The notes below the pieces were generated by a model that was not told the origin of the DNA, searched no databases, and saw only the letters and a list, made by a program, of their open reading frames with translations. Shown here piece after piece: positions 15,267 to 23,291 of a DNA stretch of 24,986 nt; within the stretch, counting starts at the first letter, position 1; each line of letters starts with the position of its first letter. The stretch covers positions 1 through 24,986 of the forward strand of contig JAEZZZ010000159.1 of assembly GCA_023418255.1 (NCBI GenBank). Direction: 5' to 3'. The translations under genes and the position numbers were made by a program. Origin of the DNA: Bacteroidota bacterium (GTDB taxonomy: Bacteria; Bacteroidota; Bacteroidia; Bacteroidales; Dysgonomonadaceae).

Positions 15267-17789
15267 ATGATGATGAAAAAATTTGGTTTACTCAAAAACA
15301 ACATCCCTGATTTGATTGCCATTGCAGCATTTATTATCATATCATTTGTCTATTTCGCGCCGGCAGTGATAGACGGACGTGTCATTACGCAGCATGACTC
15401 GCTCGCGGCCATCGGGCAAGGACAAGAACAGCGCGACTATATGGAGCGACACGATGGTCAACGCTCGCGTTGGAATCTCTCGATGTTTTGCGGAATGCCA
15501 ACCTATCAGATGAGTCCCACATATCGTTCGACCTATCCGCAGGATGTGGCAAAAAAGGTATATAGACTTTTTTTACCGGATTATGTTTTCCTCGTTTTCA
15601 TCATGTTGATGGGGTTTTATATTCTCATGCGAGCCTTTAAGGCTTCGCCATTGATTAGTGCTTTGGGAGCCATCGCGTGGGCATTTTCGTCCTACTTTTT
15701 CATCATCATAGCCGCGGGACATATTTGGAAATTTATCACGCTCGCCTACATTCCGCCAACCATCGCGGGTTTGGTATATATCTATCGAAAAAAATATGTG
15801 GTGGGTGCTTTTCTTTTTATGTTGTTTGTGGCATTTCAGATTTCGTCCAATCATTTTCAGATGAGTTACTATTTCGGATTCGTCATGCTTTTTATGGTGC
15901 TGGCATATCTTGCCGAGGCGATAAAGCACAAGAAAGTTCCCGAATTTATGAAATCAACGGCTGTACTTCTTGTTGCCGGACTGATTGGTGTTGCCGCCAA
16001 CGCAAGCAGTCTATATCACACCTATGAGTACTCGAAAGAGACCATGCGCGGAAAATCGGAACTGTCGCACCACGGAGCCGAAAACAAATCATCGAACGGC
16101 TTGGAGCGCGACTACATCACGGCGTGGAGCTATGGCAAAGGCGAAACATGGACGTTGCTCATTCCCAACACCAAAGGAGGAGCATCAGTGCCACTGTCAG
16201 AAAATAAAACCGCCATGAAAAAAGCGCGCCCGGAATATCGGCAGCTTTATCAACAAATTGGACAATATTGGGGCGAACAACCCGGCACATCCGGTCCGGT
16301 ATATGTCGGTGCTTTTGTGCTGACGCTTTTCATTTTGGGGCTTTTCATTGTTAAGGGCCCCATCAAATGGGCACTTTTCACGGCTACGGTCTTCTCCATT
16401 TTGCTTTCGTGGGGGAAAAACTTCATGGGATTGACTGACTTTTTTATCGACCACGTGCCTATGTACAATAAATTTCGTGCTGTATCATCCATATTGGTGA
16501 TTGCCGAGTTTTGCATTCCTCTGCTCGCCGCCCTTGCCATAAAAGAGCTTGTCAGCCACAGAGAAAATGCAAAGGAGCATTTCAAATACCTTGCAATCAG
16601 TGTAGGGATTACGGCCGGATTTTCTCTCCTTTTTTTTCTATTTCCAAAGTTGTTCTTCTCATCATTTATTTCATCTTCCGAGGCACAAGCATTGCAATCA
16701 TTCCCATCGGAACATATTCAAGCTATTACCGCGAACCTCACATCTATGCGTGTAGCAATGTTTACAGCTGATGCGTGGCGAAGTTTCTATATCATCATAA
16801 TAGGTGCTCTTCTAACAGGGGCTATCATTCAGAAGAAATTCAAGTCCAAATGGCTTGTTTCGGGAATCCTCATTCTTTGCCTGGGCGATATGTGGTCGGT
16901 AAACAAACGCTATTTAAACGACAGTGATTTCACATCAAAAACAAGCCGCACTCAACCGTTTACAGCATCGCAAACCGACGCAATGATTTTACAAGACAGC
17001 ACCGCCTATTATCGTGTATTGAATATGGCAACTTCCACGTTCAACGATGGTATCACGCCATATTGGCACAAATGCTTGGGGGGCTATCACGCGGCCAAAC
17101 TGCGCAGATATCAAGACATGATTGAGGTTCATTTATCCAAAGAGATGGGAGCTTTGCAGCAAGAAATTGTGCGCGCGCAAGGAAATATGGACTCGCTGCA
17201 CGCCGATCAATTTAAAGTACTGAATATGCTCAATACCAAATGGATTATTATGCCGACGCAGTCGGGAACCGTTCCCATTGAAAATCCGTATGCTATGGGA
17301 AATGCTTGGTATGTGGATAATGTGAAAATGACTACTTCGCCGGATGAAGAAATTGATGCGGTTGGTGAAGTCGATTTGCATAAAACAGCGATAATAGATA
17401 AGGACGATGCCGCGCTTGTAGCAGGAAAGTTTACAGAGGAAAAAAATGCTCTTTCGACCATCGAACTAGTGGATTATGATTCGGACTTTATTAGCTATTC
17501 TGCCAATGCCCAAAAAGATGAACTTGCCGTTTTTTCAGAAATATATTATCCCCACGGATGGCGTGTAACCATTGATGGCAACCCGGCAAAAATGATACGA
17601 GCCAATTACACTTTGCGCGCACTGCCTATTCCTGCGGGAAAGCACCGCATCGAATTTCATTTCAATCCGAAAAGCATCACCATCACAGACACCATTGCCT
17701 ACATTGCTCTGGTCCTAATCGCCCTGATGGCTTTATTCGCGATTTGGAAGAAATATCAATCAATGGCTTCCGGGAAGAAATCGCCATAA
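15267..17789 (+). CDS. YfhO-family polytopic membrane protein
   Basis: An 840-residue integral membrane protein. The N-terminal part has a first membrane helix at about 15-35, then a conserved extracytoplasmic loop (DGRVITQHDSLAAIGQGQEQ, RWNLSMFCGMPTYQ) typical of the YfhO group. Around ten further hydrophobic helices lie between about 100 and 540. A soluble region from about 545 to 805 includes LNMLNTKWIIMP and YYPHGWRVTIDGNPAKMIRA, the most conserved family signature, and one last helix ends the protein. YfhO proteins resemble GT-C glycosyltransferases and act in the envelope, for example in lipoteichoic acid glycosylation in Bacillus; the substrate here is unknown. The start has three successive ATGs, so the exact one is uncertain. 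Confidence 0.85.
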   Translation: MMMKKFGLLKNNIPDLIAIAAFIIISFVYFAPAVIDGRVITQHDSLAAIGQGQEQRDYMERHDGQRSRWNLSMFCGMPTYQMSPTYRSTYPQDVAKKVYRLFLPDYVFLVFIMLMGFYILMRAFKASPLISALGAIAWAFSSYFFIIIAAGHIWKFITLAYIPPTIAGLVYIYRKKYVVGAFLFMLFVAFQISSNHFQMSYYFGFVMLFMVLAYLAEAIKHKKVPEFMKSTAVLLVAGLIGVAANASSLYHTYEYSKETMRGKSELSHHGAENKSSNGLERDYITAWSYGKGETWTLLIPNTKGGASVPLSENKTAMKKARPEYRQLYQQIGQYWGEQPGTSGPVYVGAFVLTLFILGLFIVKGPIKWALFTATVFSILLSWGKNFMGLTDFFIDHVPMYNKFRAVSSILVIAEFCIPLLAALAIKELVSHRENAKEHFKYLAISVGITAGFSLLFFLFPKLFFSSFISSSEAQALQSFPSEHIQAITANLTSMRVAMFTADAWRSFYIIIIGALLTGAIIQKKFKSKWLVSGILILCLGDMWSVNKRYLNDSDFTSKTSRTQPFTASQTDAMILQDSTAYYRVLNMATSTFNDGITPYWHKCLGGYHAAKLRRYQDMIEVHLSKEMGALQQEIVRAQGNMDSLHADQFKVLNMLNTKWIIMPTQSGTVPIENPYAMGNAWYVDNVKMTTSPDEEIDAVGEVDLHKTAIIDKDDAALVAGKFTEEKNALSTIELVDYDSDFISYSANAQKDELAVFSEIYYPHGWRVTIDGNPAKMIRANYTLRALPIPAGKHRIEFHFNPKSITITDTIAYIALVLIALMALFAIWKKYQSMASGKKSP

Positions 17790-17800
17790 GAAATCCGATT

Positions 17801-17831
17801 TTGGCAATATAAAAAATGAAATGTATATTTG
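17801..17831 (+). promoter_or_regulatory. Promoter of the TerB-like gene
   Basis: The sequence tttg at 17801-17804, a 19-base gap and tatatttg at 17824-17831 give the best full match to the Bacteroidota -33/-7 promoter in the window. The ATG is 30 bases further on. Confidence 0.7.
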
Positions 17832-17861
17832 CATCAGAAGAACAAATAAAAACAAACAACA

Positions 17862-18323
17862 ATGGCACTATTTGACAAATTACAAGAGAAAAAAAAGAGA
17901 CAAGAAAAATACATTCCTGCAACGGAACATGAGGCATGGATTGGCATTTTATATGCTTGCATATTTGCTGACGACGACGATAGCGAAACGGAAATAGAGA
18001 CGCTGTCAAGAATGATTTCCGCCAAACAAAAATTCTCTAAAATAGATATTTTACCACTTTATGAAAATGCGGAAAAAATATACAAAAAGATTGGCGGAGA
18101 ACAGCTGATTCGTGCATGTGCACCGCAGATTGTACCTGGAGAAAGAGACACCCTCTTTTGCATCGCAGTAGAAATTGTACTTGCCGACGGCATTTTAGAC
18201 GACAAAGAGGAAGAGACCATCCAACTGATTGCCGATGAACTTCACGTGGAAAAACCACTTGTGGACAAAATTGTAGAGGTAATTCTGATACGCAACAAAG
18301 GAAACATTATTGCTCTAAACTGA
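17862..18323 (+). CDS. TerB-like (tellurite-resistance-type) domain protein
   Basis: A 153-residue acidic, all-helical cytoplasmic protein with a basic N-terminal segment (LQEKKKRQEK). Helical segments such as AWIGILYACIFADDDDSETE and CIAVEIVLADGILDDKEEET carry the paired acidic turns (AD...D..E) that characterise TerB-like domains, where they may bind metal. TerB proteins are linked to tellurite resistance and stress responses, but most stand-alone members have no assigned role. It has its own promoter, and no other ter genes lie nearby. Its stop is 21 bases from the convergent nuclease gene's stop. Confidence 0.7.
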   Translation: MALFDKLQEKKKRQEKYIPATEHEAWIGILYACIFADDDDSETEIETLSRMISAKQKFSKIDILPLYENAEKIYKKIGGEQLIRACAPQIVPGERDTLFCIAVEIVLADGILDDKEEETIQLIADELHVEKPLVDKIVEVILIRNKGNIIALN

Positions 18324-18344
18324 CAGAAGCACCCTTTATATGCG

Positions 18345-21239
18345 CTATTTGGCACTCGACAAGCCCAGCCTTGAACACCATGTACAATAGTGTGGTTCAG
18401 AGCTTTGAATAAAAGGCACATTGGGGTCAAATACCTCTTGGATACATTGGTTAAGTTGTTCGGAAAATTCATCTAACAGCGGAATAATATTAGCTATTTT
18501 TTCTTTATTCAAAAAGATGGATGGCTCAAAATCATTAAATACTGATTTCAAATAATATATCGCCGGAGAAATAGTGATCCCCGGATGTTCCATCGCATAA
18601 AACTTTGCATAGATAAACAGCTGCAAAATATTGGCAACATCATCGCTTTTTTTGGGGTCAAAAAGTTCCGTTATCTCACGAACCGTATTTTTTCCCGAAC
18701 CGCTTTTATAATCAATTATTCGGTGAAATCCATCCACCATATCAATGCGGTCGATAGAACCTTTTATATTGACCTTGAGTGAGTCATTTACTTCACAGGC
18801 TGTTTGGAATTGATATTCCGAAGCCACATATTTAAAGGGACACAGCTTTTTATCCGCCTTCAACACCTGTTTTACATAACTGAGTAAAATTTCACTAATT
18901 AGATAATTTTGACCTTCCAATTCGCAGCATTTGGTTTCGTCTTTAAAATAGCATCGCGCAAACGCCTCTTTAATCAAACCGACAATTTTAGCATCGTCCT
19001 TTAAGAGGGCGTCAATAGCGGCGCAATCAACCTCTCGTCCTCCATAGGGTTTGTAGAGCATTTCCATCACACGATGAAATATGGAACCGAACGTGCTGTT
19101 TTCTATCAGCTCTTGCACCTCTTCTTCTTCGTCAAAATTTTCTATTGCGGAAAAGTAAAAATCCAATGGGCATTTCACATATTTCCGAATGAGTGATGCC
19201 GACAAATAGGCATCGCCGCCGGCACGATATCGATTTAGTTTAGCCATCACTGCGGGTGTTTTTTCAACGGTAATCGGCACTTCATCCGGAATCGAAACAC
19301 TATAATGAATCTCCTTCTCGCAAATATTAAAATGAGAATTATAAAGATATTTCAACTGATGATAATAGCGACTAACCTCGCCACTTTGCATCTCTTCCAT
19401 GCGCGTGTCATAAAGCATGTAAACACGCTTGGCTCGATGAATCATGCTGTAAAAGTTATATGCATATACACTATCTTGATGTTCATACGTTGTGAGTTTA
19501 AACTCTTTTCGCAAACTGTACGGAATAAACGAACGTTCACTTTTTCTCACCGGATAAACCCCCTCGTTCATTGACAAGATGATGATATTCTCGAAATCGA
19601 GCACACGTGTTTCGAGCACGCCCATAATTTGCAATCCTGAAAGTGGTTCTCCTTGAAAAGCGACAGTAATACTATGCTCTAAGCGTTTTAACAAACGAAA
19701 ATAAGTATTTACACTCAGTTCTGCACCGTGAAGCGTATCTTGCAGCCGTGTAATGGTTGTAAAATATTGCACAATAAATTCGCGCTCTAAATCAATAGCA
19801 CGTGCATCGTACGCGTCGTCTTCCTGTTTTTCCCTGTTTTTTTCATCCGTGAGCGATTGGTAAAATAGCCCTAACAGTTCTTTCAGATAATCCGCTATAT
19901 CTTGCCAGCATTGAATGGGAATAAAAATCTTTTCCAAAAGAGGATTTCCATTCATCTCATCCGGAGAAACCAATATACGATTGTGTTCTAACAGATGTTT
20001 TTTTATTTTTTCAACCGCGTCACGCGCTACACGCGTTACAAGTGGATGATTTAATACGGCGAAAACAAATTGATGATAAAACGCCGCGCTTCCATCCGAC
20101 TGCTCTCGAATGTTGCTTTGCAAGCCGGCAATATGACGAAACAGACTCGCCGTCATGGCGTGAGACAAGTGATACCCCATGGTCACATTTATCTTCTCTA
20201 TTTCCGAAGGAATGGAATAGAGCAAGGGCAACAAAAGATTTTCGTCAGGCAGCACCACTGCCGTGCGAATGGCTTGCTGCGAATCGGGAATAATTTTTGT
20301 GTCCAACAGATGGCGAAGAATCCGGTTCACATGCTTGGCTTGCCCCACACCGGAAGGTATTCCGATAAGCTCCAAGTCTGTTTTTTTTGATGGCTTCTCA
20401 CAATTTATCGCGTACTGAGATGGAAAACGAGACTCGTTTTCGCGCATCCAAAAGGAAGCTTTATTTTTTTCATCGCGAACTGTCGGCGCACTATAATCCC
20501 AGTAAAAATCGGCTATTCCCATTTTTTTTAAATGCTCCATCAGTTTCATTTCAGTTGGCGTCAGCGCGTTGAAACCGACAAATACAATGCTTTCACTACG
20601 AAAGTCTGAAATGTCTTTTGTCGCCAGCCTCTCAACAACATCACGAAACATCATCCCTTCGTACGCTCGACGGTTTTTGTGCAACTCTTCCCGCAGCGAA
20701 GTATAGAGAGGAAAAAGAACCTCCCAGGTCTCTTTAAACTTTATCTTGGTGTTGTTGGTGTCATTGTCTTCGGACGCCTCTTTCTTGAAGTTGCCCCAAA
20801 ATCGTCGGATGGCGTCTCGCTGCTCTTCTGCCAAATCAGACATATCATCGCTGAGCGATTTCAAATTATCAATGTTTTTGAAAATTACTTGTGCATCAAC
20901 CAGATGTTTATCCACTTCTGAAAAATCACTCAGTAACATTTCTCCCCAAAACAAAAATTCGTCGAATGTTTCATTCGATTTACTTAACCGCACATAATGC
21001 TTATAGAGCATAACGAGCATCTCAATGCTATCGGCGGTTTTATATTCCGACAACGACTCAAACAGTTCTTGAATAGTAATTATACGGGGCGAAAAAATAG
21101 GTTTATCGGCAAAATCGGCAAGATATTTTTGAAAAAACACTCCCGCACGACGATTCGGAAATACAAACGTATGTCGACACAATGTGTTATCACATTGTAT
21201 GTAGAAAGTCTCCGCAACAGATTGAAGAAATGGTTTCAT
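18345..21239 (-). CDS. AddB-like recombination nuclease with PD-(D/E)XK domain
   Basis: A 964-residue protein of the AddB/RexB-like class, which works with a UvrD-type AddA helicase-nuclease to process double-strand breaks for RecA. The N-terminus has FPNRRAGVFFQKYL where ATP-binding AddB would have a Walker A loop, so ATP binding here is probably lost. The C-terminal nuclease is intact: His and Glu near FHRVMEML, Asp830 in SIDRIDMVDG, Asp843 and Lys845 in IIDYKSG, and Gln873 in LQLFIYAKFYA. Cys690 (VKCPLDFY), Cys952 and Cys955 (YCTWCS) look like three of the four Fe-S cysteines of AddB; the fourth is not found. The addA partner, often adjacent, is not in the window. The upstream gene on this strand is the MFS transporter, 89 bases away. 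Confidence 0.82.
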   Translation of the reverse strand: MKPFLQSVAETFYIQCDNTLCRHTFVFPNRRAGVFFQKYLADFADKPIFSPRIITIQELFESLSEYKTADSIEMLVMLYKHYVRLSKSNETFDEFLFWGEMLLSDFSEVDKHLVDAQVIFKNIDNLKSLSDDMSDLAEEQRDAIRRFWGNFKKEASEDNDTNNTKIKFKETWEVLFPLYTSLREELHKNRRAYEGMMFRDVVERLATKDISDFRSESIVFVGFNALTPTEMKLMEHLKKMGIADFYWDYSAPTVRDEKNKASFWMRENESRFPSQYAINCEKPSKKTDLELIGIPSGVGQAKHVNRILRHLLDTKIIPDSQQAIRTAVVLPDENLLLPLLYSIPSEIEKINVTMGYHLSHAMTASLFRHIAGLQSNIREQSDGSAAFYHQFVFAVLNHPLVTRVARDAVEKIKKHLLEHNRILVSPDEMNGNPLLEKIFIPIQCWQDIADYLKELLGLFYQSLTDEKNREKQEDDAYDARAIDLEREFIVQYFTTITRLQDTLHGAELSVNTYFRLLKRLEHSITVAFQGEPLSGLQIMGVLETRVLDFENIIILSMNEGVYPVRKSERSFIPYSLRKEFKLTTYEHQDSVYAYNFYSMIHRAKRVYMLYDTRMEEMQSGEVSRYYHQLKYLYNSHFNICEKEIHYSVSIPDEVPITVEKTPAVMAKLNRYRAGGDAYLSASLIRKYVKCPLDFYFSAIENFDEEEEVQELIENSTFGSIFHRVMEMLYKPYGGREVDCAAIDALLKDDAKIVGLIKEAFARCYFKDETKCCELEGQNYLISEILLSYVKQVLKADKKLCPFKYVASEYQFQTACEVNDSLKVNIKGSIDRIDMVDGFHRIIDYKSGSGKNTVREITELFDPKKSDDVANILQLFIYAKFYAMEHPGITISPAIYYLKSVFNDFEPSIFLNKEKIANIIPLLDEFSEQLNQCIQEVFDPNVPFIQSSEPHYCTWCSRLGLSSAK

Positions 21240-21328
21240 GAATATACCTTATTATATTGTAAAAAATAATCAACGGATATAAAAACACTCTCGACAAAAC
21301 AGAAAATAATATTTTGTAAAGAGCTCCC

Positions 21329-22597
21329 CTACTCTTCATTCACTTTGCGACGCGGAAGCTTGGCAGGATGAAGAAACGAAATGGCAAAGCCAATCAACAG
21401 CAGTGTACCGGAAATAATAAACGCATACAATCCGGCCTCTTTCCCGTAATGGTCTTTCATAAAAGCCACAATCTGCGGCCCAATGATTCCGCCCACACCC
21501 CATGCCGTGAGCATCACACCATATAAAGGGGGCATCAATTGTGCGCCATACACATCTTTTACCAACGAAGGAATAACACCAAAACCGCCACCATACGATA
21601 ATAATACAAGACAAACAAACACAGAAAAAACAATCGGATTGGACGTAAAAATAAGGAAGAAGAAAACAAGCGTTTGTAATCCTAACAGCAAGCGAAACGT
21701 CGAAATACGACCGATTTTATCCGACAGCATACCCCAAAAAAAACGCCCCACTCCATTAAATACAGAACTTACACCAATCAGCGTAGCCCCCGCACCAACT
21801 AAATAAGCCTCTGTTTCGGCAGAATAAAAAAAGGTACCCGGAGACATTCGCGCTTTAAGAATATCTTGTAGCAAAGGTGATTGAAACGAAATAAAAACCA
21901 TCCCGGCAATGATATTTATCAAAAACATCAACCACAATACGATAAATGACTTGGAGAAAATATGGGATGATATTTTTATTGTTGACCCGGACACGTCATC
22001 ATGTCTCTTTTTCTCCTGTTTCTCCCGCGTTGGCAATTGAAGAAAAAAAGCAAACAGAGGTATGCTAACAAGCAACAGCAAGCCGATGTAAAGAAAAGCC
22101 CTACTCAAGTTGTCCTGTGTAATTTTCATAAAAAAAGGTGCCAGCAAAAGCGACATCACAAAGGCTCCGAAACCAAAACCCATAACGACCATGCCGGTAG
22201 CCAAACCCTGTTTTTTTGCAAACCAACGCGACACGGTAGCCACCGGCGTGACATACGCCAAGCCCAGACCAATACCACCAATAATGCCAAATCCGGCATA
22301 AAGCAACACAAGCGACTTGTGCGTCAAAGCCACCGAAGCAATGATATATCCTAAGGCATATAAAATACCTCCGACAATAGCCAACTTGCGCGGTCCCCAT
22401 TTTTCCATTTTGGCACCACCCCATGAAGCGGTAAGCCCTAGCATAAAAATTGATAAGCTAAAAGTCCATGCCACCTGTGCATTGCTCCATCCGGAAATCT
22501 GTGTGATAGGCGTTTGAAAATAACTCCATGCATACACTGTACCCAGACAAAGATGTGTAAACGTCGCCACTATTGCGATTATCCATTTTTTACTCAT
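21329..22597 (-). CDS. MFS transporter of the oxalate/formate antiporter (OFA) type
   Basis: A 422-residue inner-membrane transporter with twelve predicted membrane helices in two halves, joined by a charged cytoplasmic loop around residues 195-215 (PTREKQEKKRHDDVSG). The N-terminus, ATFTHLCLGTVYAWSYFQTP, and segments such as GGIGLGLAYVTPVATVSRWF and GVGRFFWGMLSDKIGR match the OFA group of the major facilitator family. Members exchange small carboxylates or related anions, but the substrate cannot be told from sequence. It has its own promoter on the minus strand. The AddB-like gene follows after 89 bases without a clear terminator, so co-transcription is possible but not functionally obvious. 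Confidence 0.85.
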   Translation of the reverse strand: MSKKWIIAIVATFTHLCLGTVYAWSYFQTPITQISGWSNAQVAWTFSLSIFMLGLTASWGGAKMEKWGPRKLAIVGGILYALGYIIASVALTHKSLVLLYAGFGIIGGIGLGLAYVTPVATVSRWFAKKQGLATGMVVMGFGFGAFVMSLLLAPFFMKITQDNLSRAFLYIGLLLLVSIPLFAFFLQLPTREKQEKKRHDDVSGSTIKISSHIFSKSFIVLWLMFLINIIAGMVFISFQSPLLQDILKARMSPGTFFYSAETEAYLVGAGATLIGVSSVFNGVGRFFWGMLSDKIGRISTFRLLLGLQTLVFFFLIFTSNPIVFSVFVCLVLLSYGGGFGVIPSLVKDVYGAQLMPPLYGVMLTAWGVGGIIGPQIVAFMKDHYGKEAGLYAFIISGTLLLIGFAISFLHPAKLPRRKVNEE

Positions 22598-22650
22598 CGT
22601 AGTATATTATTTATTTTTGAGATTTGGTATTAAAAAACTTTTTGACCACA

Positions 22651-22683
22651 CAAATGTACATGATTATTCTCTTAAAACCACAC
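22651..22683 (-). promoter_or_regulatory. Promoter of the MFS transporter gene, with shared upstream block
   Basis: On the minus strand, tacatttg (22658 down to 22651) is a TAnnTTTG match. Upstream are aatcatg and gtgtggttttaag. The block aligns over about 33 bases with the DUF4922 and metG promoters. The expected leader is about 50 bases. Confidence 0.6.
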
Positions 22684-23253
22684 CGAGACATAAAAAACTT
22701 CTAAATTAAAGAGGGACAAGAATTTGTAACTCGCAATAAGCTATTGGAAGATAGACACCTTTGATACAAATTTTATTGCACAAAAGGCTCAGGGAAAACA
22801 CAGAGAGATACAGCGTTTTCTAATTGACAATAGAGCTTTTTCCCTCTCAAGCGAGGCAGAACCCGACGCATATCCTGCACCACATTTCTACTTATAATTT
22901 AAAGCAACCACTGTACCGAATTACTATTTTCCCATTTTTCGTCATATTGTCCTGATTTTTTTTGCAATCCTATTTCAGGACATGACACGAACCTTGAATT
23001 TTAATTATCATTGGTTGCTCATAATTGCATCTTTTTAATCCGAAAAAATAATTATCAAAATGATATTTTGAATATTTTACTCAGCATGTTTTGTTGCTCT
23101 ATTTTTGATTGATCGACCAAAATGACAACGAAGTTTTTTTCTTTCTTTCGTTTTGATTTTAAGCACATTACAAAACAGACTTTTTTAACAAGTTTTATCG
23201 ACATTTTTACTCAAAAAAATGAGATAAAATCAGTTTTATATCAAATTAATACT
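22684..23253. other. Long gene-free intergenic region between the MFS gene and gdhA
   Basis: This stretch between the MFS promoter and the gdhA promoter has no credible ORF on either strand, and its composition is AT-rich and low in complexity toward gdhA. It contains one notable nested inverted repeat (listed separately). A short segment near 22797-22810 (aaaacacagagagata) resembles the repeat-like sequence upstream of the DUF4922 gene. No tRNA or known RNA family was recognised. Confidence 0.6.
22903..23019. repeat. Nested inverted repeat upstream of gdhA
   Basis: Outer arms agcaacca (22903-22910) and tggttgct (23012-23019) are perfect 8-base complements. Inside, gtcat, a 3-base bulge and gtcctga (22941-22955) pair with tcaggac and atgac (22975-22986), leaving a 19-base loop with a T8 run. 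The two repeats are centred within about four bases of each other. This could be a structured RNA, an operator or the remnant of a small mobile element. Loop and arm lengths are modest, so chance is not excluded. Confidence 0.4.
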
Positions 23254-23261
23254 TATCTTTG
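23254..23261 (+). promoter_or_regulatory. -7 promoter box of gdhA
   Basis: The sequence tatctttg is a full TAnnTTTG match 30 bases before the ATG. The -33 region is T-rich but has no exact TTTG at the expected distance. Confidence 0.55.
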
Positions 23262-23291
23262 TTTAGTTAAATCATTAAAACCTTTTACAAA

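Noticed and set aside
18242..18472. Extension of the nuclease into the overlapping frame by a frameshift, considered as the true gene end
   Set aside because: The extension would overlap most of the 3' part of the TerB-like gene, and the resulting Cys spacing is not a clean match to the usual motif. It is kept only as a possibility in the findings.
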